NCBI GenBank assembly: GCA_900618425.1
Contig: UZAN01039540.1
Span: 56,727-120,726, forward strand
From: Echinostoma caproni
Taxonomy: Eukaryota > Platyhelminthes > Trematoda > Plagiorchiida > Echinostomatidae
DNA length: 64,000 nt
Direction: 5' to 3'
Below the pieces are notes generated by a model, which saw only the letters and a program-made list of their open reading frames with translations, was not told where the DNA came from and made no database searches. The number at the start of each line of letters is the position of its first letter. The stretch's first letter is position 1. The translations under genes and the position numbers were made by a program. Positions 50,519-62,982 of this stretch are shown here, in pieces.

Positions 50519-53500
50519 TTGATTTAATGGATACGATTAGATTTGGCCAGGTGAGGTGGCGGTTCTTCCACCACTTGTGTTAGCCACTAGGTGGTTATGA
50601 AGACAACCATAGGTTCAGCAGCATAAGAACATGATACAATTCAGGGCTGCTAAACATAAGCCGTTTGCTCTAAGGCATGCGACCTGAACAATAATGGAAA
50701 TTATTTCACTATGTCTGCCCGTAATTTGTGTTGAGTAAAAGTTCCGTGAATGTTCACTGACACGATTCACTTCTCAACTATCTTTCTGTATGTTTTCACA
50801 TATTGGAAAACTTTTGTTTTGCCCTTTGATCATTTTACAAAATAGCTCACCCGTTACCCTTCCCAGCTAATGATTACATCGTTTATCTCATCTAATATGT
50901 GAAATGGCTCGGTTAACCGGTAAAAAATTGTGATATTTTGCCAGCTGTATTAGGCATTCAGTTCTCATTTGGATGAGCACAATGGTATCTGGTTGCCATT
51001 AGGTCGTTTTATTTTTTGAGGCGTGAAAACGTGTTCATTACCAATCTTTTATGCTCCAGAAACTGGGTGTACCAAGACAGAAGCAGGCTAGTGTGCGCAT
51101 AAATAGTGCACGATGAAACGGGCTGTTTTTGACACCATCATGCTCCAAGTGATCCTAAACGTGTGAGTATCTATCACGGGAAAGTCGTTTTCAGGAGCCA
51201 ATCACCCTCGATAACAAATGAGAATAGGTTCAATATCGTAATTTTGATGTCAAATACTTATTTAGGATATATATAAACAAAGTGACTACTTCCATTAAGG
51301 GCCCCTTATGAGAAAGATTCTTCGTTTACTTGGACGTGGATCATCACATTACCCTTTGACATTTTGAGACTATATTTTATTCTATATAACACCCTTATGA
51401 CTTCAACAAGTTTGCCATTTAGTGCCAACGTCTCACTTGTTTCGTTGACTTGCTCGGTTGTTTGGAGGCAGTGCATAAGTGGAGGGGAGTTTCAAGTCTA
51501 TTTTCAATCGCGGTTCTTTCGAAACGAGTGATTCAGTTCAAACATTAATCAAAAAGGTATAATTTATCGAACAACTGAATGTTTCTTTGGGTGGGGGGGA
51601 ACTATTTCTATCTATTTTTTTGTATTTTGTATCGATTAGTTGTCAGTGGCATACAACTAGTCAGTGCATCGGGGTGACTTCAAAAATCATTGAGTAACTT
51701 GAACGTGTATACATCATTTTATCAGCCGTATCAACTTTTCATGAAAGATTAAACAAGGAGAACATATCCAAAAAATCTTCCACGCAAATACTTGATCAGT
51801 TATATGGATAATAAAAAGTTCGGACAAGCTTAAGGTTGATTTTTCTACTCCACATGCTCCCCCTAGCACAGAATCATTTAACATCGGAACATGATAAGTA
51901 TTCACTTGATTGTTATTATCATTGATTGTTTAAAACTGTGATGTTCCAGAGTTTTTTTTCTTGAATGCAAACCGCATTTGTAAAAACAAATCAAAAACGG
52001 TTGGTTAATCAATCTTCCTGGTAACGTATCATTCCGGTAGCTGTTAACTGTTTGAAAAGTCAAAACAAATCAACATTGGATTCCATCCGATCAAGAGAGT
52101 GACGGGAAGGAAAAAATAAATAATCCGCTACGCGAGAAAAAAGAATAATAATCTACTTGGAAATCAGAAGTATAGGAATCTGTTCAAAGTGAGAAGGAGG
52201 AGTATGCGCTGCGCTATAATTCGTCCCGGTACCAATGCCGGTACAGCAGCTGTTTGCAATGTCTGTCAATTGATTTTGATGATCTCGCAATTGGTTCACC
52301 CCCCCCCTCCCCCGGAAAACGAACAGACGGAACAGTGGCGGATGACATTAATGGATCCGTTTGAAGTCATCCAGTTACGTTTCAGTACAGTGTTTTTCTG
52401 TTTGACTCGTAACCCGCGGACAGATCACACTCTTTCAATCCTAAAGATGAAAAGTTACTTTTGGTTAATCAGTTCGGCAACGATTAGTTTTTGGTTAAAT
52501 TTTATCCGTCGCGGGGTTTAAGCATTGTTCGTTTTGGTGTCAAAAGTGGTTAGTTATTTTAAGCTCAACCTGTTGTATAATTTGCCTCATAAAATGGGGT
52601 AACACTACAGGTACCATGTTGGAAACCGTTAGTTAGTTTTCCTTTCGGGTACGCGTTGATCCATCGCCACACTCGTAGAATTGGATAGTATTACGTTTGT
52701 GTACCATTTCTCCTTAAAGGAATATGATCAGTTAGACAGGTGAACGCAATGAAAATGTTCTAATTATTGTTTCCAATGATTTACCAAACGAGCAGATTTA
52801 TTTTCCTGAAATTCGGTTAACAGCCCAATTATCGATGAGTATATTGTCGATTGACCTGCAGTTCACAGAGGTCTCTTGACCACATCCTCGGTTCGCACAA
52901 CTTCTGAATGGTCATACATGCAGATAAATTAAATTCCATTTTACCTTACTCACCAGGACTGAATTGACTTTATTTACAACTCAGCATAACCGACTTATAT
53001 TGAAAATGCACACGTGGGGTTGAACAATGTCACAAATAATTATTCCTAAGAAACACGCTCTCTTCTTGAGTTTAACATAAAGATGCGGCCTAATTCCAAT
53101 TACGTTCCGAATTCCCCGAACCACAGAACCAGTTCACTCATAAAGGAGAACCATCTTTTTATTGTGAACGGGATGGAATAATCTCTTCTGTCCGCATAAA
53201 ACCACCTCCTGATGGTGGTTTAAGTGTCCGATATGCTATTGTTCCAATGCGTTTCCGGGTAGAGGGAGCACGTTCTGAGTTTCGGGATGAACGTTAGCTA
53301 CTCAAACGCTAAAGAGAACTACCGGCTTGGATATTTTATGTGGAATAAAAAAAGCCCATACAATGATGTAATATGATAACGAGCGTGGACTCTAAATATT
53401 AGTCTACTTTAACGAAGGACCTCTCAGTAGTTCACGAGTATATCATACCCGCCGAGATTGAACTGTTACTTCTTAACGATTATTACATGCTGTCACTTCT

Positions 53501-55724
53501 CGAGTCATTTTAATGAGACGTTTAAAATGTTTCCAAATTATAAACTGAATGTCAATTAATAAAGATCTCACCAATTTATAGACGAGAAGTTAGTGAAACC
53601 AAGAGTTATCAGCAGTTTTAAAGTTATTCAGTAGAAACAATGGTCTGTAGGTAGAATTTGGTTCTTCCAGTACCACGATGAATGCTGTTTTCGATGAGCA
53701 TTCCGACTGGAGCCCTTATTTAAAGTTTGAAACACCGAACAAAAGAATTTCGCGAACATTTCTTTGTGAATCCTAACCAAGACCTTTAACTTGAATCCCT
53801 GATCCAGAAAGCATTGTTGCAAAGACCAAATACAGGGACGTGACTGAAGCCTAAACTGAAAACTTCTATGATCATGTCAGGTAGGTCCCGAGAATTTCAG
53901 GTTCTTTTTGTTAGCTCTAGTGCTTTTATTATGGGTCGGTCGTTACGGATTGGCCCTTGGTCCCAGACATCAACTGTCAATGCACCTAATTGGTCCAGGG
54001 CTGCTCAGCATGAACGTAGGCAGTTGTCAAAGGAACTACGAACAATTCTCCCAGGGTGAGGATAAATTGCTGGGTAACCCGCAGCTGTGTTTGCCTAGAC
54101 GGTCGGAAAGGGGGATTTTTTGAATAGTAAAATGTTACCTTACACGTTTATCATCTGAAGAAGGATGTATAAGATGGTTACATAAAAGCGAACTGTTGTG
54201 CGAACATCTTGCATTCAATATGCCGACTAACCACTCGCTTATTTATTACAAACTAGAGTTGTGTTAACAAGAGATTACTCGGTGTAGCATAGTAGTATGT
54301 CTAGATCTCACAGTGTTACACTCTTCCATTTGCCTGAAATTTGCAATTGAACACTTAGACAAAAAACAGCATTCAGGGTACGTAAACTACATATGCACAC
54401 AGTGAACTCAGGTAAGTAAATATAAAAATATGAAAATATCTAGTAAAAATGTCTCTTATCGGCAACAAAAAGTTACTGTTTTTATGCTTTCCTATCTACT
54501 AGCCAAGAGGAACACCGAGAAGGGAACATTGTAATTCACCCCTAAAACACAAAATAGATACCAAGCAAATGGCTCAATAACACATGCACACAACTCTCTA
54601 ATGATTCAAAGTAACCTCGATGCGGTGAAACACTGCCTTGCCTCACCCAACTGAATAATGGCTAACTCCCATGAAGTAAGTGTCTTTTGTTGGTGTCCCA
54701 TTGATCAAATTCTGCATCGACATTACCATCGAAAACGTTTGCAGTGAGTTTTTGGTAAAGAAGTGATCAGTGCAAAGGGCTACATAATTGCCTACCCGAC
54801 ACATAAGCCACCCGCCGCAGGACTCACGGAAGGGAATATTCAGACAACGAGTTGGAATGCATTTGTCAAACGCGTGTGTTTCCAAATACTCCTGAACTGG
54901 TATAGAAACGCAGACTGTCTCGATCAAAGCCTAGCGTGATGCTCAATCGATTAAATGCACTGCCTAAAGTCCTGCAATATAAAATTGTGTTATTTTTTTA
55001 AGGCAAAACACCCATTCAACTACCCACGCACTCACTCCCGATTTCCCCTCACTTGTGTTCACTTGACTATAGAGCTTCTAGTTTTTAGTTTTGCTCACGA
55101 ACTGGTCGAGTGGATTATTGACGATTTGTGTTCTTGTTGATATTTTTTTCTTTTTGCATACTAGTGGTTTTGCAACTTTTTGCTCAGTTGTTACCACCTA
55201 ATCGAAAGGTGAATTGTGTCAATCGAAACATTTCCGGATTTGGGGGATTACGTATAAAAAAACAACGTGAATGCGGTGGTTTTGGATTATCACAAATAGT
55301 TTATAATCCGTAACAGCATGCATAATATTGTTTATTCTGATTACAAAAGTACAATTACATTCCAAAACCAAATCAAGATTTATTCATTCTACGAAGCCTT
55401 GACATCCGCACACCCGCACACGCACACACGGCATGAATATCTTATGTGTCCGGGCGCACGTGCAATGTGCCTACCCACGTGTTTCGCACTGGCACGTGAT
55501 TTGATTTATGGCGTGGGCTCTAGTTGGCACGTCCCGATAGATAGGTGGTGCTGAAAATTTCGACAAATTCCGGGTGCTGACTAAGTCCTGGTCGGATTTG
55601 ATGTGCACGAACTACGAATGGCCTAATGCAGCGTGGGTTTTTATTATATTCAGAACAGTTTTGATTACCTAGTGTGTATTGGAATTCAGTTGATACAAAG
55701 CAAAATTTCCATTCAACAATACGT
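50519..55724. other. Gene-poor region
   Basis: Frames at 52189-52521 (plus; includes a short Pro run, HPPPPPENEQ), 53868-54123 (plus) and 54643-54927 (minus; FDKCIPTRCLNIPFRESCGG) are moderately GC-rich but have no recognised domain. No repeats of note. Confidence 0.3.
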
Positions 55725-56303
55725 ACAGGTGTTGACCAAACTCGTGCAACATCACCTTCATTTTGAAAATCCATTTCAGCTTGCAATAGCATACTTATAT
55801 ATAGATGGTTATGAGTACAGTGTATTTATTCCTGACTTTATCTCTAACATCTACGTTCTTAGCTCATTTCTATGATCATTTAAATGTGCGCGACCTTGCA
55901 AATTCTGTTTGGCAGTTAACTTGGTGGGTTCCATCCTAAAGAGACTGCCTCCAGTGCTCAAAATTGAAGAGGAGCAAATGGAACATGGACGAGATGAAAG
56001 TGCAATACCTGTATAAAGTCTATGAGTCATTTTAATAAATAAATTACAGTTACGTTTTCTACTGTGACCTTGTTATCTTACAACTGATGTATTTGCAAAA
56101 ATCGTTGAAAGCGCGAAATTGTACATTTTAATGGCATGTGGCTAATAGAAGCAGTGACACAAGTGGATATTATATCAGATATGTTGCATCTGATGTGGGG
56201 CAATATCATATTCAATCCCGTGAATGAGGCTGGAAGAATAAAGAATTGAGAGGAACAAATGTAATGAAAACTAGGATGTTGCACGAGTTTGGTCAATACC
56301 TGT
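55725..56303. repeat. 28-bp inverted repeat pair (possible terminal repeats)
   Basis: The 28 bases at 55725-55752 and the reverse complement of 56276-56303 agree at 27 of 28 positions; the common core is TTGACCAAACTCGTGCAACA. A third copy lies at 62955-62982. The 579-bp unit could be a small non-autonomous element with terminal inverted repeats, but no flanking target duplication was seen and the interior has no recognised coding. Confidence 0.55.
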
Positions 56304-56455
56304 ATATTCTGCCTTGAACTAACTAAAACCTATGATTATATCAAGGAATAACTCAAAGAACTAAGTGAATTCAAGTCGTAATGAAATACAGCATGCATCG
56401 CATTAATGAACGAATTCATAGCTCGTTTTCGATATCTTCTTCCTCTAGATAATAT

Positions 56456-56472
56456 ATTTATATATATATATA
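56456..56472. repeat. AT dinucleotide tract
   Basis: A short (TA)n run immediately outside the left arm of the inverted repeat at 56477. Such tracts are frequent insertion sites of Penelope-like elements. Confidence 0.6.
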
Positions 56473-56476
56473 GGAT

Positions 56477-57137
56477 TCAAAATTGTTAAATTAGTGTAAT
56501 GGTCTGATGTGATGAATGTGATTGATTAATTGTGATCTCGTGATATGTTGTTTGGAAATCAAAGGCCACAGATGTTTGTTGTTGTGTGATTTGGAAATCT
56601 TCACAGTTGCTGAAAAGATAAGTTGTTCTATTTTCGATCTACACCCCTGGGTCATGACAAAGGTTATGGTCGTTTCGGTTGGCTGCGTCAGGTTGAGGCC
56701 AGGGAAAGCGAAAGGACTGAATGAATCGCTTTTGAGGACAAAGCGATGGAGTGAGTAGACAAATATCCATTACCTCGGCCGTAGTGAAGTGCCGCTGACG
56801 AACAGCTTTAGATGGGTTCGCTGGTATTTTGAAGATCACCTTGAATGCTTTCTCGTTCGCTTGATGGTCTGTACCTGCAAAGCGTTCCACCATTGTACTT
56901 GTCATCGTTTTCCTTATGCCCGTACTCAGCCACGCCAGCTTATGCTCGTTGACTCTTTGTGACAATTGCCTGATGGTTCTTCCTACATAACGTGCTGACA
57001 ATGAGCAAAGCAAGTTGCAAATGATCATAGATGACGATAGAATAGACAGTGTAACTTTCCAAACCAAATATCACAAGATCACAATTAATTAATCATATTG
57101 ATCACATGAAACCATTACACTAGTTTGATAATTTTGA
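56477..57137. repeat. 82-bp inverted repeat pair enclosing a Penelope-like fragment
   Basis: The left arm 56477-56558 and the reverse complement of the right arm 57056-57137 agree at 71 of 82 positions without gaps. Both begin TCAAAATT, share TAGTGTAATGG, ATTAATTGTGATCT and GTGATAT, and end GTTTGGAAA. They bracket the GIY-YIG fragment on the minus strand. Inferred: the arms are terminal, LTR-like repeats of the element, or a foldback made by inverted re-insertion. Confidence 0.75.
56690..57067 (-). pseudogene. Penelope-like element GIY-YIG endonuclease domain
   Basis: Seen: the minus-strand frame reads SARYVGRTIRQLSQRVNEHK, then LAWLSTGIRKTMTSTM, then AFKVIFKIPAN, then TTAEVMDICLLTPSLCPQKR and FIQSFRFPW. 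This is the ordered signature of a GIY-YIG nuclease as found at the C-terminus of Penelope-like retrotransposons: YVGRT with the catalytic Arg-side motif, R-x-x-EH-x(3-4)-WL, an F-x-V/I strand, an AE-x-x-I helix, L-C-x-QK-x-F and a terminal LPW/FPW. The first (GIY-side) strand is poorly preserved, no reverse transcriptase precedes it, and the frame runs past FPW to 56639. It is a truncated copy of uncertain activity, inside an inverted repeat. Confidence 0.8.
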
Positions 57138-58400
57138 GCCCTAGTAGTAATACAGTAGCCCAATGAAGAGGTATTCGAAAAAAAAGCTTTGTTCGCTACA
57201 GTGTTTTTCCTAATTTCACGGTGGGAATAGCTAATGAACTGTATCACACTTTAACACAATTGGTACCATCGTTTCCCCGTAACGATACTCATAGCTCAAA
57301 AAATCAGTCAGGTTTGCATCAAAAGCGCGAATGGAAGTTAAGACCTAGGCAGACGATACTACACCGTCTGACTAGGTGCATGATGATATGGTATCTTCGG
57401 GAATGTTATATTGCTATATTGCTCTTGAAGCAGGACATGCATCGTCATCAACGTTATGGCCACCAGTACTGCATTACATTACATGAGTTTCCTCAGTCAA
57501 GGTGTAGTCTACTTCACTGGAGTATTGAAACAGTACTTAGTGAGTCGCTACAACCAAGCAAATCAGATGTGCAATGGTTGTATAATAAAAAACGAAATAT
57601 GTATAATGAATGTGGAAAACAATTATAGGAGCGTAGGAAAAAATGAAAATCCTTAGATAAACCTAACTAAAGAAATCAGTAGAAAGTTGCAAATTTGAAG
57701 ATTCTTAACTATTTCGGGTGTTTCTGGAACGAAACACCCCACCCCGCGCCATGGGTAAAGAATAGATATGTATGCACTCATCATAAATATCTCGTTGACA
57801 ACACCGGTAAGTTTGTTTGGACGGCGCTTTCAAAACCACTCCATTTATGAGTCTATACTATGAATAAATGCTTTTGTAAGTTAGTTAGTATATGAACGAA
57901 CTGACAAAAGATTACCGGATACGCATGCCTAACAAGCTACAAGAATCCCGATATCGCTCATGTGCTTCCAGAGAAACTTGTTGCAAAGTCTATGTGCATA
58001 TATGAGAAGTAGTTTTGAAGCGCATGCTCAATCAGCCTAATCACATCTATATCGCCAGATTGCCAGGACACGCATCCCAATATAAGTGCTTTATACGATA
58101 TTCGTTACTTAATTGGTACATTATGCGTCTCATAGGGAAACAGTGCGCTGTCAAATACGATACAATAAAATCGATATCATGTTTGCATCACATTAAAAAG
58201 TTACATGTTATAAAGAACAACACCGCCGGATTGCGACCGATAACCAGTCTACTCTTTGCTAACCATTGCCAATTTATTGATCTGTATCAGCAAAGACATA
58301 CTCCTTGTTTTTCATTTGAAGAGGAAATTCGCTAAGATCCAGCTCTGAGTCAAAATCATTCGTTTTACATAAACGCTCCCCTATTCTCATTTCACATCCT
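57138..58400. other. Gene-poor region
   Basis: The 135-codon plus-strand frame at 57221-57628 (His, Gln and Leu-rich) has no recognised domain. Other frames are short. Confidence 0.3.
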
Positions 58401-58415
58401 GAGGGGAAACCCCTC
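58401..58415. repeat. 6-bp GC hairpin
   Basis: GAGGGG, a 3-nt AAA loop, then CCCCTC. It is compact and unusual for its AT-rich context, with no assigned role. Confidence 0.45.
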
Positions 58416-61400
58416 CAGTGTCCAAAAGGGTAAAGCATCAGATAAGGCAATGGCAACATTTAACAAGCGCTTCGTTGAATGCATTTGATTTTCATTGTGC
58501 TCACGGTCACTCCTAGATAGTTCTTTGTTTATAGGCCGATGGTAGCACGTATGTGGTGTTTATCAAAGGACCAACGTTATCGACTCAATAATCAACTTTA
58601 AAGAAATACCTGACTTTAGTAGATGACATTTTTTATCGCAAAGGCTTACAGCACAAAACATTATCTGCAAGTTCCATATGGCCGTCCCTAACCACTTTAC
58701 TTTATGTGCAGTCTTGAAGAAGCACCGGTCGTTGGTGAAGTTGAATTCAGGATTTTTCCAATTTTTGAATCAGCTCACTTTGTCTTCCTCAGGATTGTTA
58801 AGGTCAATTTGTTTGCAGTTCGTCTCTAGCAATTTTCAGTTAGTTGTTCGCCCAACAGCTAGCTTTGGTATACCACGTTTGACTGAAATCGAAAGGATTT
58901 CAAAACACCACATTATGTTGGAAAAACCTAATGAATGTAGGAAACTGATGTGAAATGTATTGGTGAAAATCTCATACTTGTCATTCAAGAACATATTAAT
59001 GACATAAGAAGTGCAAATTAGAATAATTAATGAGCGAAAATGAAAATGAACGATTGTGTAATAAATTAGCACCCGCAATCGCCTGATTAATCTAATGAGA
59101 GATCACCACCCAGATTGGCTCAGTTGAGGGCCGATAGGGGTGAGTAACACTTCATTTTGTCAAGCAAATCACTTCGTGAATGCGCGGAATAATTCCAACC
59201 GATCTAGTTCATGACATTAATGACATTAAAGGCGATAATGGTTATAATAAACAAACCCCTTCCAATATGCACAGAAACAGTCCATGACTTCTTGTAACTT
59301 CTCCTGACCGTATAACCAAACTGTCCTGTTCAATAATTTCAGTAGCCTCTTCTGAACTCCGCAAATGATTATCAACAATTAGGCTATTAGCGTTTGAACA
59401 TTCTCCTCCAAAAACCCAAGCTTCCCATTTCGGACATTTCAGCAATTTGGTTTCCCTAGGTCTTCAACCTTTTCCCCTTCATTATATAATACATTGTAAT
59501 TGGTCAGTAGATAAAGCACTGAAGTCAAATTTGTTTTGCCACATTGTTGTTCTCCCAGTGATAAACAATCGGTAAAAATTGACTCAATTGAGTTTGCCAG
59601 CTTGAGTATTCGGAAGACAGTAACCACGCGATTTGCATAATGTGTCCACGTACACATTCACTGAAAAACTGGTCCTCAAGAAGTAGTCTGTCATCCGAAA
59701 TGAATGATCTGCAGGATGTGAGCCCACGTGTTACCATGACACAATGCGGACAGCCACTAGACGGAGGTTTCAAGCGTATACGACGCTGTTATGTGGCCGA
59801 CACTTTGTGATTGTCTACTCGGTCTTTGTGTTTGGTCTTTTAAAACAAGAGTTTAAAACAATTTGTCGTGGTCTTATGATCGTGTATCATTAATTCCGAT
59901 CGATTCATTAATCACAGAGCTCATTAATGGTCACATCAACTCTTGTGTTAAATTTGCCCACAGAATTCTGGATGACCCTCTTCCTCCGCTGCACCCTGAT
60001 TTATCGTCTTTCCGTTCCCATCCGTCCACACGATCCTCAATTCGGCATCTACTCTCTCACAATAACATTATAAAATTCCTTTTTAGCCTATCTGGCTCCA
60101 CTCTTAACCAAAAAGGAACAGGTCTCAAGTGAGCTACATCAAAGGTTTTGTACGTGAATCAATTCTCGGCGACATTCTTTACCTTTGATTTTATATTTCA
60201 TCATGATAACTATCATTATATCATCCCGCGTGATGGACAGTGTATATTTTTAACTGAAATGTAAGCATATATACTTACATAAGTTAAACAAATACAAATG
60301 CAAATACAAATACGAACTCTTTATGTTTTTCTATATTTTGCACACTTTAAGGAATATCACAATTTCGCCTATTTGATTGGTTAGTTATAACCAGGTAAGC
60401 TATGATGCAGTCCAATAACCTCACATATTAGGGCTCTTGTGACATTCACTAAACTAAGTCGGTGGTCCTTCATTGCTCGTTGTCATAAATCACAACTAGA
60501 CCATATTGGCTGAAGCGTTTACTCCTTTCCGTTGTCAGTTCCAGTTGAAGTACATAAAGCTTCAGCTAAAAATCGTTGATCGCTCTATTCGATTCAATAA
60601 CCCGCAAACGAAGTGGTCTACCGATTTCCCTAGTCATGCATGTATTCAACCATTCTGGTTGGTCCGCATCGGCATTTCTCATTCTACGTCTATTTACACA
60701 TTCGGAGAGTGTTCCAGTGGCTTAAATTCCATATTTTCGTTTCCAATTTTCAGCTTACTAACTAGTAAACTCCGCGTTATTTATCTGTCTGTTCAATGGG
60801 AGCACTACGTTTCGGTAAATTGAAATACTTGTCCACCCCACACAAATGATTCGAAGATATTGGCAACTGTGTTTGCAAAAACTTATCATAGTTATACAGA
60901 TTCTAGCTGTAGGAATTTTATATTCGAACAGCTTCATTACAGATTTGTTCACCTCCCAATGGATTCAATTAGACATTCCGGGTATCATATACACCGTTGT
61001 TTGGATTCAGCACTGAAAATCGATAAACTATCATGGTCTCTGTGGGCACTTGCGGGATGTATTTGCGTCAGCTGCGCAAAATCCAGTTGAATCAACGAAT
61101 ACCAGACACGTTGACAGGCACTTACATTCTGTCATTCCGAACTCTATCACCATGGGTTTGGTGGAACAAAACGACTGCAGGGTCAAATACCCAGTCTGTG
61201 AACTTTCCCATCAGTTGTACTGACGTCCGCTGTAATGCAATGTTTCTCACTGAGTCATCTGTTTTCTGCGCCATGTATGATAGTATACACTTTCACACGA
61301 AGATGTGAATGTATCTAAGGTACATCAATCATCACTCAGACCTGACGATCAGACCGACGTTATTTGTTTATGGATCACGCGGACGATGGATAAATATTGT

Positions 61401-62954
61401 CTGCACGAATATTTGGTTTTGGTGATAAAATTACACGCTTTTTTTCTCAGTTTTTGAGTGCATAGGAAATTCAACAGCCACAGTTCAAAAATATATGCAT
61501 TTTCATGAAACCCACAAAACGCGTGTAAGTAAACGCGATTGGAAGTGCGACTGAGAGTTCGAATACAAAATAAAACATCCGTGGTAAAGGGGTGGATCAA
61601 GTGAGATCAAGTCTAAGTAAACCAGTAGAGTGTAACAGGCGAACTGACAAGCAATGTCACATGGAACAACATAAATTGGCCAACTGGATTTCAGCAAGTT
61701 CTGACCGCACTTCTACTTCTTTCAATAGTAAAATGCACCTCTGTAGGAATGTAACCACAGGTACTAATCATACTCTAGCAACACCCTGAGTTTTATTCCT
61801 ATCCATGTACAGTAATTCAAAGCTCATTCCTAGGATTAAATACGCTACTTCCGCACATCAGACGCAACATATATGTTGCAATACCCACCTTTGTTGTCAG
61901 ATGCCAATAAAATGCAAAACTTTTCGTTTCCGACGACGGTTGCTGGACATCATTTGTACGCTAACAAAACCTCGGTAAAAATACAATTAGAATTTATTCA
62001 TAAGAATGACTCCCAAGCCTGGTGCGGGTATTGTACATTCATCTTGTTAATGTTTTATTTGTCCTTCAGTATTTTAAGCACTCGAGCCAGTTTCTCCCAA
62101 CGTGACTGTCAAACAGCGCTTGCCAGTCCCCTATACTGCATACCTCACCCTAGCAAATGACGACCACCATCGGAATGGCGAAACAAGCCCCGTTTACAAA
62201 ACTTGGAATATCCTTCGTATTGGTTGTTTGCAACTTTTCTTAGCTGCGATAGAATTCAACTATCGTCTTATTTCGATAAGGTCTGTTTTATTCTTCTTTG
62301 GTTTTCGTCTTGATTGTGAAATTCTGTCCACTGTGCGTTAAATTGAGCTTATGTTCACATCAAAGCACTTGCACAAGTCAGGAACTGAGTCGTTAGATTC
62401 ATCCCCCTCCCAAATAAGTTGGATTTTGGATTCAACCAAATGATAAAATCTCTTGAATACATATCCGGTTAGCGCAGTGACATTACAAAACGCTTATTGA
62501 ACGACTCGCATACATCAAGGTCAACCTTCCAAGGTCAATTCCTGTTTTAAGATCATCTTGTCAGATCGTTTTACGTGAGTAGTTTATGGCCCCATAATTT
62601 ACCAATTTATTAGGGCTTGTAGTTTCTATTCATTGGTTTATTTACTGTGCACTGTATGAAAATAATAATAGTAATAAGATAACAAGATAATAAGATAAAT
62701 AAATAATAAATAGTAAGAATAAAGAAAACCATTTATTAAAGAAAATGAAATTGTATGCTGCTTCCGGAGCTGAAACGTTTCAACTACTACGAATTTCGTC
62801 GCAACCTTCAAGGTAGTACCAATTCAAACAGTGATGAAAGAGAACCAAGAATACTGATATGGGAGATAAAGTTCCGGACGAATAAGGTTTACTCATAACT
62901 ATCCATATACTTGTATTATATTAAAAACTGAACTGCGTTTTCGAAACGCAGCTC
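58416..62954. other. Gene-poor region with simple repeats
   Basis: Overlapping minus-strand frames at 59242-59773 and plus-strand frames at 60506-61308 show no domain. A short CAAATA/CAAATG repeat lies at about 60291-60314, and an A/T-rich AATA/AGATAA tract at about 62660-62725. Confidence 0.35.
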
Positions 62955-62982
62955 ATGTTGCACGAGTTTGATCAGTAACTGT
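62955..62982 (+). repeat. Third copy of the 28-bp repeat
   Basis: Matches the 56276-56303 copy at 25 of 28 positions, in the same orientation. The flanking sequence is unrelated, so the conserved unit is only the 28-mer. Confidence 0.55.

Noticed and set aside
53868..54123. Overlapping plus-strand frames with a hydrophobic start, briefly considered as a secreted protein
   Set aside because: No cysteine pattern or family signature, and two frames are open at once; compositional.
57221..57628. 135-codon plus-strand frame
   Set aside because: No domain, no splice borders and irregular composition; expected by chance at this length and GC content.
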